A program made the position numbers and the translations under genes. DNA of 55,563 nt from an uncultured Lachnospiraceae bacterium. GTDB taxonomy: Bacteria; Bacillota; Clostridia; Lachnospirales; Lachnospiraceae. Where the stretch lies: the NCBI GenBank assembly GCA_947629385.1, contig CANRDO010000019.1, forward strand, positions 1-55,563, read 5' to 3'. Below, one piece after another: positions 17,640-25,648 of the stretch. Within the stretch, counting starts at the first letter, position 1, and each line of letters starts with the position of its first letter. Under the pieces are notes generated by a model, which saw nothing but the letters and a program-made list of their open reading frames with translations, did not search any database and was not told the DNA's origin.

Positions 17640-19154
17640 TTAAGAGAGTACCTGATACATATCTCCCAATGTGATCAGCCGAACCTTCCCTTTCTCTTCC
17701 TTTGCTCGAGTGATAAGCGCGTCCGTGAAGCCTGACTTAGAAAACAGATAGTAATATTTCTGTCCAAAATGCCCCATTGCCTCCGCGTACTCCTCCATCA
17801 ATTCCAGCTCGTCTGTATCCACCGGAGCATTCCGGTACTTGCAGGAACCGATCACACAGCTGTCGTCCTCCGCGGAAGTGACTACAATGTCAATCTGCGC
17901 CTGACTATGCGTTTTCGGATTGCCGCCCCACCACTGCCCGATGTTTCCCAGGGCAAAAGGTAATTCCGTGTCATAATACAGGATATAATCCCTGCACATC
18001 TGCTCAAACACCGCTTCCATATAGTCGGGCAGGCGGCTTTCTATCGCGGCCGCATAGCTGCGCTCAATCCTTCCGGACTGGATCGCTGATATATTGCGCG
18101 GAACAAAACTGTACCAGAAACGGAAAAACTGATCACAGATCCGATAATAGGTCTTTTTTCCCGTCGGAGCTGTGATCGGCGTCTCCCGGTCTACAATTCC
18201 GAGCGTCATCAGATTGGAAATATATTTCGCACACAGTCCGGACTCCAGCCCGACCGTGGTCGCGATTTCCGACAGCTTCGTCTTGCCTGCAGCGATTGCG
18301 GTAATGACCGCGTTGTATGTGGAGGGTTCCCGAAGCTCCTGCTTGATCAGATTGGACGGCTCCTCGTACAACATCGCGTTTCTCTGAAAAACATTCTCCA
18401 ACAGATTCTCCCCGACCGTAAGCTTTGGCGAAAACTGCTCCAGATACAGCGGTATCCCACCAGTGATCCCATACATAAGCGCCTTGTCCTCGCAGGAATA
18501 ATCGGGGAACCATCGCCCCGTATCCAGATAATCGAACGGCAGAATCTTAAACTGTGCCGTCCTCCGGCCATAGAGCGGACTTTGATATCCCAACACCTGA
18601 TGCTCCATGAAGCTCATGGATGAACCGCATAAAATCAGAAACAGTCGTGTTTCCTTAAACTGATGATCCAAAAAGTTCTGCAGCAAGGAAGAAATTCCCT
18701 TCTCCGCCTGAGCGAGATACGGATATTCGTCGATTACCCAGATCAGACGCTCTTTTTTTGCGGCCTGTGCGATTCCGGTCATAGCATCCGCAAAGCTGCG
18801 GTACATGAGACCTGCCACGTTATATCCCATCGCGCTCTGAGCCGTTACATCCTGACGTCCTGACGCAATCGAGTCCGTCGCATTTTGGCCTATCACATTT
18901 TGACCTGTTGCATCTTGTCCCACTGTCTCCTGTCCCGACAGCATCTCAGTGATCGCATTGGACAAAGCTTCCAGATTCTGACCGGCGCTGTTCTCCTGCG
19001 CAACGAAAAAAATAGTCTTTTTTCCTTTGCAGAACTCATTGATCAGCGTTGTCTTGCCGACACGACGCCGCCCGTAAATGATCGCGACCTCCAGCTTATC
19101 GCTCCCATACATACGGTTCAGCTTCTTCAGCTCCTGCTCACGCCCGATAAACAT
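17640..19154 (-). CDS. AAA family ATPase with C-terminal DUF234 domain
   Basis: A 504-residue ATPase of the archaeal/bacterial ATPase_2 + DUF234 type. It starts MFIGREQELKKLN, with Walker A YGRRRVGKTTLINEF (27-41), Walker B region ERLIWVIDEYPYLA (133-146), sensor LILCGSSMSFME, a central winged-helix and the C-terminal restriction-endonuclease-like DUF234 domain. That domain has the QIDIVVTSAEDDSCVIGSCK core. Family function is not settled. Residues about 74-114 form a low-complexity insert (GQDATGQNVIGQNATD...) between two conserved parts of the ATPase. The start at 19154 follows GGAGGG; an upstream TTG overlaps that site. It has a near-consensus promoter overlapped by an inverted repeat. Confidence 0.87.
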   Translation of the reverse strand: MFIGREQELKKLNRMYGSDKLEVAIIYGRRRVGKTTLINEFCKGKKTIFFVAQENSAGQNLEALSNAITEMLSGQETVGQDATGQNVIGQNATDSIASGRQDVTAQSAMGYNVAGLMYRSFADAMTGIAQAAKKERLIWVIDEYPYLAQAEKGISSLLQNFLDHQFKETRLFLILCGSSMSFMEHQVLGYQSPLYGRRTAQFKILPFDYLDTGRWFPDYSCEDKALMYGITGGIPLYLEQFSPKLTVGENLLENVFQRNAMLYEEPSNLIKQELREPSTYNAVITAIAAGKTKLSEIATTVGLESGLCAKYISNLMTLGIVDRETPITAPTGKKTYYRICDQFFRFWYSFVPRNISAIQSGRIERSYAAAIESRLPDYMEAVFEQMCRDYILYYDTELPFALGNIGQWWGGNPKTHSQAQIDIVVTSAEDDSCVIGSCKYRNAPVDTDELELMEEYAEAMGHFGQKYYYLFSKSGFTDALITRAKEEKGKVRLITLGDMYQVLS

Positions 19155-19181
19155 AATACCCTCCAAATCAATATCTTAAAA

Positions 19182-19214
19182 AGTGAATCACGATATAGTA
19201 TATTATAATTCACT
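19182..19214. promoter_or_regulatory. Putative operator overlapping the ATPase promoter
   Basis: Inverted repeat AGTGAAT (19182-19188) / ATTCACT (19208-19214), with an AT-rich spacer that contains the -10 box TATAAT. A protein bound here would block the ATPase promoter. Confidence 0.5.
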
Positions 19215-19230
19215 CCTTTTTATGTGTCAA
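19202..19230 (-). promoter_or_regulatory. Consensus promoter of the DUF234 ATPase gene
   Basis: Minus-strand TTGACA (19225-19230), exact 17-bp spacer and TATAAT (19202-19207): both boxes match the sigma-A consensus perfectly. About 48 bp separate it from the start codon. Confidence 0.8.
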
Positions 19231-19251
19231 CAAAAGTATCAACCGTCCCAC

Positions 19252-19280
19252 TTGACATTTTCATCCAAAACATCCACAAT
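19252..19280 (+). promoter_or_regulatory. Probable promoter of the AraC regulator gene
   Basis: TTGACA (19252-19257), 17-bp spacer and a poor -10 (CACAAT, 19275-19280). It faces away from the ATPase promoter, giving a leader of about 120 nt before the regulator gene. A weak -10 fits an activated or autoregulated promoter. Confidence 0.45.
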
Positions 19281-19406
19281 AAGGACATCAACAGCAAAAC
19301 TGAGACATGGCCTGCGATCCTCCGCCGGAAAGAACAGCTCAGAGAGAACGGCCGGATAAGCCGACAGGCGCTTTTAGCGAATCATATCCGCAGATAAGGA
19401 GACTGT

Positions 19407-20354
19407 ATGGTATTCACAAAACCGCAGACCGCCATCATGCTCCGCGAAACGCGGCGGCACGGCTCACAAGATTACCCTTTCGCTTTTTACCAGATCAGGA
19501 GCGATCAACTGCACGGTTCTCCTGTATTCCAGGTAAAACACCATTGGCACGAGGAGACGGAGATCCTCTATTTCCGAAAGGGCTGTTTCCGCTTGGAGAT
19601 CAACATGCAGAAATATGAGGTCGACGAAGAATGTTTTTGTTTCATCGGCAGCGGTGAGCTCCATCACATCTATGCAGAGGAACCGTTTGACGAGCAGGCG
19701 CTCGTCTTTTCGCTCCCCAGTCTCAGCTTCGCCGAACATGATCCCGCGCAGATTCGGATCCTCACTCCCCTGCTGGACGGCGAGCTGTCCTTTCCGACAC
19801 TCGTCCGCCGCACCGACGCCTGCTTTGACACGATCCGGGAAGCCTTTGCGAGAATCAGCGCCGCGTTTCCGGGCACAGCCGATTCACGGCATTTTCAGGA
19901 TCAGTACACCTTATCCGGCACAGCGCAGTATCTGCGGGTCAAAGCTTACCTGTACGCTATCTTTGCGGCCCTCATCGAAAACAGGCTCCTCTCGGACGCC
20001 TCCGGAGCCGGAACCGACCACCGCATTCTGGCGATCAAAAAAGCGCTCTCTTATATGAAAGAACACTGCCGGGAGAAGCTCTACATCCGCGACATCGCCG
20101 CGGAGGTCGGCATGAACGAGCAGTACTTCTGCCGTTTCTTCAAAAAAGCGATCGGACGGTCCCCCATTGAATATCTGACAGAACTCCGCATCAGGCGTGC
20201 CTGCAGGCTTCTGCGCGACACCGATCTGTCCGTCATGGAAATCTGCCTTGACTGCGGCTTCAACAATCTCGGAAATTTTATCCGCGCGTTCCGGCGCCAG
20301 TGCGGCTGCACGCCCGGACGGTTCAGAAAATCAGCCATGCAAAAGTCAGAATAA
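19407..20354 (+). CDS. AraC-family transcriptional regulator
   Basis: A 315-residue regulator. The N-terminal cupin-type sensor has HWHEETEILYFRKGCFRL (about 44-61), and GSGELHHIYAEEPF follows near 82-95. The C-terminal double helix-turn-helix begins at KKALSYMKEHCREKLYIRDI and contains the two recognition parts MNEQYFCRFFKKAIG and CGFNNLGNFIRAFRRQCG, the last matching the AraC signature. AAGGAG lies 5 nt before the ATG. The alpha-glucosidase gene follows 89 bp downstream on the same strand. The regulator probably controls it and the facing ABC transporter in response to an oligosaccharide. Confidence 0.93.
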   Translation: MVFTKPQTAIMLRETRRHGSQDYPFAFYQIRSDQLHGSPVFQVKHHWHEETEILYFRKGCFRLEINMQKYEVDEECFCFIGSGELHHIYAEEPFDEQALVFSLPSLSFAEHDPAQIRILTPLLDGELSFPTLVRRTDACFDTIREAFARISAAFPGTADSRHFQDQYTLSGTAQYLRVKAYLYAIFAALIENRLLSDASGAGTDHRILAIKKALSYMKEHCREKLYIRDIAAEVGMNEQYFCRFFKKAIGRSPIEYLTELRIRRACRLLRDTDLSVMEICLDCGFNNLGNFIRAFRRQCGCTPGRFRKSAMQKSE

Positions 20355-20443
20355 CGTAGTTTTATGTCAGATTTATGCTAGATTTTCCGGCCCTCAGGTA
20401 TTAAAATGTAAAAAAATTAAAAGCAAATGGAGGATTGATTACC

Positions 20444-22114
20444 ATGCAAAAAAAATGGTGGCATGAAAAAGTGGCATATCAGATTTATCCGAAGAGTTTC
20501 TACGATTCCAACGGCGACGGCATCGGCGATCTGCGCGGGATCATCCGGAAGCTTCCCTACCTGCGTGAACTGGGCGTCGACATTGTCTGGATCTCACCAT
20601 GCTACTGCTCTCCGCTGGCCGATGAGGGTTATGATATTTCCGATTATTACAACATTGACCCGCGCTTTGGCACAATGGACGACATGGACGAACTGATCGC
20701 CGAGGCGAAAAAATACGATATCGGCATCGTGATGGATCTGGTCGTCAACCACTGCTCCGACGAGCACGAGTGGTTCCGCAAGGCGTGCGAGGATCCGGAC
20801 GGTGAGTATGGAAAATTCTTCTACATAGAGGATATGAAGGACGGGAAGGTACCCTGCAACTGGCGTTCCCATTTCGGCGGAAGCGTGTGGGAGCCGCTCC
20901 CCGGACATCCCGACAAATGCTATATGCACCTGTTCCACAAGAAACAGCCGGACCTGAACTGGGAGAACCCGAAGCTGCGCGAGGAACTCTACAAGATGAT
21001 CAACTGGTGGCTGGACAAGGGCATCGCAGGTTTCCGTCTCGACGCGATCATCAACATCAAGAAAGCGCTCCCGTACAAAGATTATCCGGTGGATCGCCCG
21101 GACGGGATGAGCAAAGCGCAAAACATGATCGCTGACGCTGTCGGACTCGGCGATTTTCTCCGCGAGATGCGCGACCGTTGTTTCCGCGTGTACGACGCGT
21201 TCACGGTCGGCGAGGTATTTGACGAGGATCCATCTGAGCTCGTGAACTTCATCGGCGATGACGGCTACTTCTCATCCATGTACGACTTCAGCTCAAATGT
21301 CTGGGGACAGAGCGACAAGGGCTGGTACGATTGCAAACCTATCACGCCGAACGCATACCGCGACTGTATCTTCGCCGCCCAGAAGCGCTCCGAAGGCGTC
21401 GGCTTCTATTCCAACATCATTGAGAATCACGACGAGCCGCGCGGCGTCAGCCGCTATATCCCGGAGGGCGATGTGAACGACACCAGCAAGAAGGCGCTGG
21501 CGACCGTGATGTTTATGCTGAAGGGTCTGCCTTTTATCTACCAGGGTCAGGAGATCGGCATGGAGAACATGAAATTCCGCTCGATCGACGAGGTTGACGA
21601 TATCTCCACGATCGACCAGTATCAGGTGTCGCTTGACGCCGGACTCCCGGAGGATGAAGCGCTGAAATCCATCTCCCTCTTCAGCCGTGACAACGCCCGG
21701 ACTCCGTTCCAGTGGAACGCCGAAGTGAACGCAGGCTTCACGACCGGGACGCCGTGGCTGCGTGTGAACCCGAACTACACAGACATCAATCTCGAGAGCC
21801 AGCAAAATGATCCGGATTCCGTGTTCCAGTTCTACCGGAAGCTGATCGCGCTGCGCAAAGATCCACAGTATAAAGATGTGATCATCTACGGCGTCACGGC
21901 GCCGTTCCAGCCAGAGCGCGACAATCTGATCGCGTTTACACGCAAGACAGACGCGCAAACGCTTCTGATCGCGGTAAATTTCCAGAATGCGCCGCAGACA
22001 GTGAAGCTGGACGTCCCGTACAAAAAGGTGCTCCTGAACAACCTTTCAGAACTCGACGGAACCGGGGCTGAGTTCACGCTCGGCGGCTACCAGGCAGTCG
22101 TACTCGAACTGTAA
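20444..22114 (+). CDS. GH13 alpha-glucosidase, alpha-1,4-type
   Basis: Cytoplasmic glycosidase of 556 residues that removes glucose from the non-reducing end of short alpha-glucans. The GH13 regions are visible: DLVVNHCSDEH (region I), GFRLDAIINI (region II, Asp nucleophile), VGEVFDE (region III, Glu acid/base) and IENHDEPR (region IV). The residue after the nucleophile is Ala, which in GH13_31 enzymes goes with alpha-1,4 preference. No signal peptide. The start at 20444 is 9 nt after GGAGGA; a TTG at 20435 abuts the site. It follows the AraC gene and ends at a strong terminator that faces the ABC permease operon. Confidence 0.94.
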   Translation: MQKKWWHEKVAYQIYPKSFYDSNGDGIGDLRGIIRKLPYLRELGVDIVWISPCYCSPLADEGYDISDYYNIDPRFGTMDDMDELIAEAKKYDIGIVMDLVVNHCSDEHEWFRKACEDPDGEYGKFFYIEDMKDGKVPCNWRSHFGGSVWEPLPGHPDKCYMHLFHKKQPDLNWENPKLREELYKMINWWLDKGIAGFRLDAIINIKKALPYKDYPVDRPDGMSKAQNMIADAVGLGDFLREMRDRCFRVYDAFTVGEVFDEDPSELVNFIGDDGYFSSMYDFSSNVWGQSDKGWYDCKPITPNAYRDCIFAAQKRSEGVGFYSNIIENHDEPRGVSRYIPEGDVNDTSKKALATVMFMLKGLPFIYQGQEIGMENMKFRSIDEVDDISTIDQYQVSLDAGLPEDEALKSISLFSRDNARTPFQWNAEVNAGFTTGTPWLRVNPNYTDINLESQQNDPDSVFQFYRKLIALRKDPQYKDVIIYGVTAPFQPERDNLIAFTRKTDAQTLLIAVNFQNAPQTVKLDVPYKKVLLNNLSELDGTGAEFTLGGYQAVVLEL

Positions 22115-22154
22115 AATACAAATAACGGCAAGCGCACGCAAAGAAGCTGCCGGG

Positions 22155-22192
22155 AAACAGCGATCGTCCGGATCCCCGGACGGGCTGTTTTT
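22155..22192 (+). terminator. Intrinsic terminator of the alpha-1,4-type glucosidase gene
   Basis: Arms AAACAGC / GCTGTTT with an inner CGTCCGG / CCGGACG stem, followed by TTTTT on the plus strand. The hairpin lies between two convergent transcripts and may also slow the minus-strand permease operon. Confidence 0.85.
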
Positions 22193-22225
22193 CGACAGCT
22201 TCCTGTTGATTCTGCATTTGAAATA

Positions 22226-23086
22226 TTAACCTTTCACAGCGCCCTCTACCATGCCGTTCATGATCTGCTTCTGGCCGATCAGGAAGATGATGACCATCGG
22301 GATCATTGCCAGCAGCGCCGCCGTCAGGATCAGATCCCACTGTTTCACGTAGGAGCCGACGAACGACTGCACCGCCACCGGAAGAGTCTTTACCTTGCCG
22401 CTCTGTCCAAGCATCAGGGACGGAAGAAGATAGTCGTTCCAGATCCACATACCGTTCAGAATGGTGACGGTCATGATGACCGGGCGAAGCAGCGGGAAGA
22501 TAATGCGGAAGAACGTTCCCTCCGGCGAACATCCATCCACCGACGCGGCTTCCTCCAGGTCATACGGAATGCCCTTGATAAATCCGGTCAGGATGAATAC
22601 GGTCATAGCTCCGCCGAATCCGCAGTAAGCGAACACGATGCCCGGAATGGACTGCAGCATCGAAATCCCCAGAAATTTGCCCACATCCCGGAATGTAGAG
22701 ATCAGTGGAAGCATAACCACCTGGAAAGGAATCGTCATCGACGCGATAAAAGTCATATAAACAAGGGTCGACCATTTGGCCCTGTTGCGGCAGATCACCC
22801 ACGCAGCCATGCCTCCGAACAGCGCCAGCAGCGCCAGAGATACCACCGTGATAACAGCAGAGGTCGCAAACGCGTACCAGAAATTGAAGTTTGAATTGTT
22901 CACAACTGCATTCAGGTTCGCCGCAAACTGGGAGAAGCTCATCCCGGTGAGTCCCACCGGATTCGCTACGATGCTGTTCGCGTTCTTGAACGTGTTGGTC
23001 AGCACCAGATAGAACGGGGACAGGATGTAGATCGCGATAATGATCGCCAACACTGTCAGCGCAATCTTTTTCGGTTTGCTAATCAT
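22226..23086 (-). CDS. Carbohydrate ABC transporter permease (MalG-like)
   Basis: A 286-residue inner permease with six membrane segments. The EAA loop that contacts the ATPase is EEAASVDGCSPEGTFFRIIFPLLRP at about 186-210, with the key EAA-x3-G pattern intact. The C-terminus ends in QKQIMNGMVEGAVKG, typical of MalG/CUT1 permeases. The start overlaps the stop of the partner permease gene (TAATG), so translation is coupled. It is the last gene of the transporter operon. No ATPase gene follows; CUT1 systems of Gram-positives often share one MsmK-type ATPase encoded elsewhere. Confidence 0.94.
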   Translation of the reverse strand: MISKPKKIALTVLAIIIAIYILSPFYLVLTNTFKNANSIVANPVGLTGMSFSQFAANLNAVVNNSNFNFWYAFATSAVITVVSLALLALFGGMAAWVICRNRAKWSTLVYMTFIASMTIPFQVVMLPLISTFRDVGKFLGISMLQSIPGIVFAYCGFGGAMTVFILTGFIKGIPYDLEEAASVDGCSPEGTFFRIIFPLLRPVIMTVTILNGMWIWNDYLLPSLMLGQSGKVKTLPVAVQSFVGSYVKQWDLILTAALLAMIPMVIIFLIGQKQIMNGMVEGAVKG

Positions 23087-24144
23087 TACATCTCGACCTC
23101 CTTCTTATTGGAAATACTCACCTGTATAATGGAGACGAACGCCAGCAGCACGAAGAACAGGATCGCCTTCGCCTGCCCAAGCGCGTAGCTGTTCTTGGAG
23201 ATTGCCGTGTTATATATGTTCAGCGCCAGCATCTGCGTACCGTTCGTGAGGAACTTACCCATAAATCCTGTCACCGCGCCTGCGCCGTTCGTCAGAGCCA
23301 TGTTCACATCGAACTGCTTGAACGCGGACGTCAGCGTCAGGAATGTACAGATTGTGATCGTCGCCGCGATCATCGGAATCTTAATCTTAAATAAAGTCGT
23401 AAACGCGTTCGCGCCGTCGATCTGGGACGCCTCCAGGATCTCGCCCGGAATCTGTGTCAGACCGGTCACATAGATCAGCATGATATATCCCGCGTACTGC
23501 CAGATATATACGATGATGATACACGCGAACGCCGAATTCGTACTGGCCAGCAGGGAGATATTATTCGTAAACTTCAGCAGCACGTTGTTGAATACGAACT
23601 GCCATACATAGCCGAGAACAATACCGCCGATCAGGTTCGGCAGGAAGTACGCGGCGCGGAAGAACGAAACTCCCTTAAGCTTCTGTGTGCACAGAAGCGC
23701 CAGACAGAACGCCACCACGTTTACGAGGATCATGTTAAGTACCACAAACAGGATCGTGATCAGCACCGACCACAAAAAAGCCGGATCCCTGAACATCGAT
23801 ATGTAATTATCCAGCCCTACCATCTGCGTCATCCGAATACCGTCCCAGTCACTGAACGAATAAAATACGCCCAGGCAAAGCGGGATGATGACTGTCACGC
23901 CGAACGTGAACAGCAGCGGAAATACAAATATGAAATTGATAATATTTCTGTGATGCTTCTGTGTCGGAAACAAATACATTCCGAACAGAATGCCGACCGC
24001 TCCGATGATCAGAGCCGGTCCCCTCCAGCCCGCGCCGCTTCCGGAAATATCCTGGATCAGCGCCACGACGGCAAGAACCACTCCCGCGATAAGACAAATG
24101 AGAGATACTAATTTTTTACTTCCGCTATTGGTATCCATTTGCAT
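23086..24144 (-). CDS. Carbohydrate ABC transporter permease (MalF-like)
   Basis: A 352-residue permease partner of the downstream MalG-like protein. It has the CUT1 EAA loop LEASQIDGANAFTTLFKIKIP near residues 233-253. Two extra hydrophobic segments at the N-terminus (about 12-32 and 42-60) precede the usual six, so it is longer than the common 290-residue form. The start at 24144 has GGGAGGGACAG just upstream; an ATG 36 bp earlier has no site. It lies after a strong terminator-like hairpin that follows the binding-protein gene, so it is probably expressed at a lower level than that gene. Confidence 0.93.
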   Translation of the reverse strand: MQMDTNSGSKKLVSLICLIAGVVLAVVALIQDISGSGAGWRGPALIIGAVGILFGMYLFPTQKHHRNIINFIFVFPLLFTFGVTVIIPLCLGVFYSFSDWDGIRMTQMVGLDNYISMFRDPAFLWSVLITILFVVLNMILVNVVAFCLALLCTQKLKGVSFFRAAYFLPNLIGGIVLGYVWQFVFNNVLLKFTNNISLLASTNSAFACIIIVYIWQYAGYIMLIYVTGLTQIPGEILEASQIDGANAFTTLFKIKIPMIAATITICTFLTLTSAFKQFDVNMALTNGAGAVTGFMGKFLTNGTQMLALNIYNTAISKNSYALGQAKAILFFVLLAFVSIIQVSISNKKEVEM

Positions 24145-24179
24145 CTGTCCCTCCCTCTTCAGATTACTTTTGTTATTCA

Positions 24180-24222
24180 AAAAAACAGAAAAGCGGGCGG
24201 CGGCTTGTCACCGCCGCCGCTT
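24180..24222 (-). terminator. Attenuator-type terminator between binding protein and permease genes
   Basis: Minus-strand GC-rich stem AAGCGGCGGCGG / CCGCCGCCCGCTT followed by TTCTGTTTTTTT. It lies between the binding-protein gene and the malF-like gene within one operon. It would reduce, not abolish, permease transcription. A 6-bp stem (CGCACA / TGTGCG, 24304-24321) also surrounds the binding-protein stop codon. Confidence 0.8.
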
Positions 24223-24311
24223 ATTATTCAGTTATGAGTCGAGCCCGAAAAACCTGCAGACAGGCATTTCCCGCCTCACCGTCTCTGCGCGGCTCACAGC
24301 GTTCGCACAAT

Positions 24312-25583
24312 TTACTGTGCGTAGTAGTCAGAGATTACGGACTGCATCGCATCCGCGAAGCCTGCCGCGTCGAGCTGACCCTGCGCGTACATACCGAACA
24401 CCTGGCCGGTCGCGTTCTGCGCGAGACCCTCTTTCATGTTCAGCCAATGCCATGCAGAAGTCTTGCCGGCTCCCTGGTAATCCATGATCGTCTGAGCGAA
24501 CGGATCGTTCGCGACGAATGTGCAGGACTTGAACGGGCTTACGAAACCAGCTTCATTTACGAGAACTTCCTGAGCCGTATCCTCAGACAGCCACTGCAGG
24601 AACGCAAGCGCAGCTTCTACATTGCCATCCTTGTATACTGCCCACCAGGACGGGGAGTTCGTCAGGATCGTGTCCATGCCTTCCTCGAACGCATACGGAA
24701 CCATGCCGCACTTGAAGTTGCCGGCGGAAGCGTAAGCGTCAGCGTCTGTGGAGGTCATCGTAGCGCCGATCCAGGAGCCCTGGGTAACGAACGCATACTG
24801 GCCGGACGCGAAGTTGAGGATCTGCTGATCATATGTGCCGGAGACCAGAAGGTCCGGATCTGAATACTGATTCAGAAGTCCTACAAAATCAGCGAACTTG
24901 GCAAAACGGTCCATGTCAAGCTGGCCGCCGTCGTTCAGCATGTCGATGTAAGTGGTGTCGTCACGGCTCAGACCGCCGTCGATATAGTTCGCGAACAGAT
25001 GGTTTCCTGTAGACCAGTAAAGGTTCACAACCTCAGCGCAGTAGCCGACAACGGCCTTGATGCCGAGCTCATCCTTCATTCCGTCGATCGTCTCGAACGC
25101 AGCCTTGATCTCATCCGGGCCTGTAAGGGTAGCCGGATCGATGCCAGCCTTCTCGAGAATATCCGCGTTGTACGCAAGGCCGACAGCCTCTGTCGTGTAC
25201 GGGAAACCGATGGTTCCCTGGTCGTCGATGTAAGCCGCGTCTGTGTCTGACGCCCATGCCTGATCACTCATGTCGACCAGAAGGCCTTCCCAGTTCGCGA
25301 AATCGGTAGCGCCGCCGTTTACGAAGATGTCCGGCATATTATCACTCTGATAGTAGCCCTTCAGGGTGCCCTGGATATCGATGCCGCCGCCCATAGACTC
25401 GATGGTAACGTCGACTCCGGTCTCTTCTTTGTACATCTCGGCCAGCTTCTTCAGCTGCGCGTCTACCTCGATCTTGCCGTTCACAAGGCGGATCTCATCT
25501 GCCGCCGCAGATGTGCTCAATCCCGCCGTCACAGCCATGATCGCCACTGCTGTTACAAACATTCTTGCCATTTTGTTTCTCAT
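24312..25583 (-). CDS. Extracellular sugar-binding protein of a CUT1 ABC transporter
   Basis: A 423-residue solute-binding protein (SBP_bac_1 type), probably for malto- or isomalto-oligosaccharides, judged from neighbours. The start at 25583 follows AAGGAAGGAAGAG; an ATG 39 bp upstream would only add a basic tail. The signal peptide (1-27) has no Cys. It ends in STSAAA before DEIRL, a signal peptidase I site and not a lipobox, which is unusual in a Gram-positive. The core has MPDIFVNGGATDFANW and GTIGFPYTTEAVGLAYN motifs and ends SVISDYYAQ. It is the second gene after the alpha-1,6-type glucosidase. Confidence 0.93.
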   Translation of the reverse strand: MRNKMARMFVTAVAIMAVTAGLSTSAAADEIRLVNGKIEVDAQLKKLAEMYKEETGVDVTIESMGGGIDIQGTLKGYYQSDNMPDIFVNGGATDFANWEGLLVDMSDQAWASDTDAAYIDDQGTIGFPYTTEAVGLAYNADILEKAGIDPATLTGPDEIKAAFETIDGMKDELGIKAVVGYCAEVVNLYWSTGNHLFANYIDGGLSRDDTTYIDMLNDGGQLDMDRFAKFADFVGLLNQYSDPDLLVSGTYDQQILNFASGQYAFVTQGSWIGATMTSTDADAYASAGNFKCGMVPYAFEEGMDTILTNSPSWWAVYKDGNVEAALAFLQWLSEDTAQEVLVNEAGFVSPFKSCTFVANDPFAQTIMDYQGAGKTSAWHWLNMKEGLAQNATGQVFGMYAQGQLDAAGFADAMQSVISDYYAQ

Positions 25584-25648
25584 AGTTCTCTTCCTTCCTT
25601 TCTTTTTTGGGGTCATGCCCATTTATTTATGTTAAGATTACTAACATA

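Noticed and set aside
15310..19154. Toxin-antitoxin or retron assignment for the island
   Set aside because: No reverse transcriptase, msr/msd-like structure or small antitoxin gene is present; the motifs fit an AAA_15 + RloB pair and a DUF234 ATPase.
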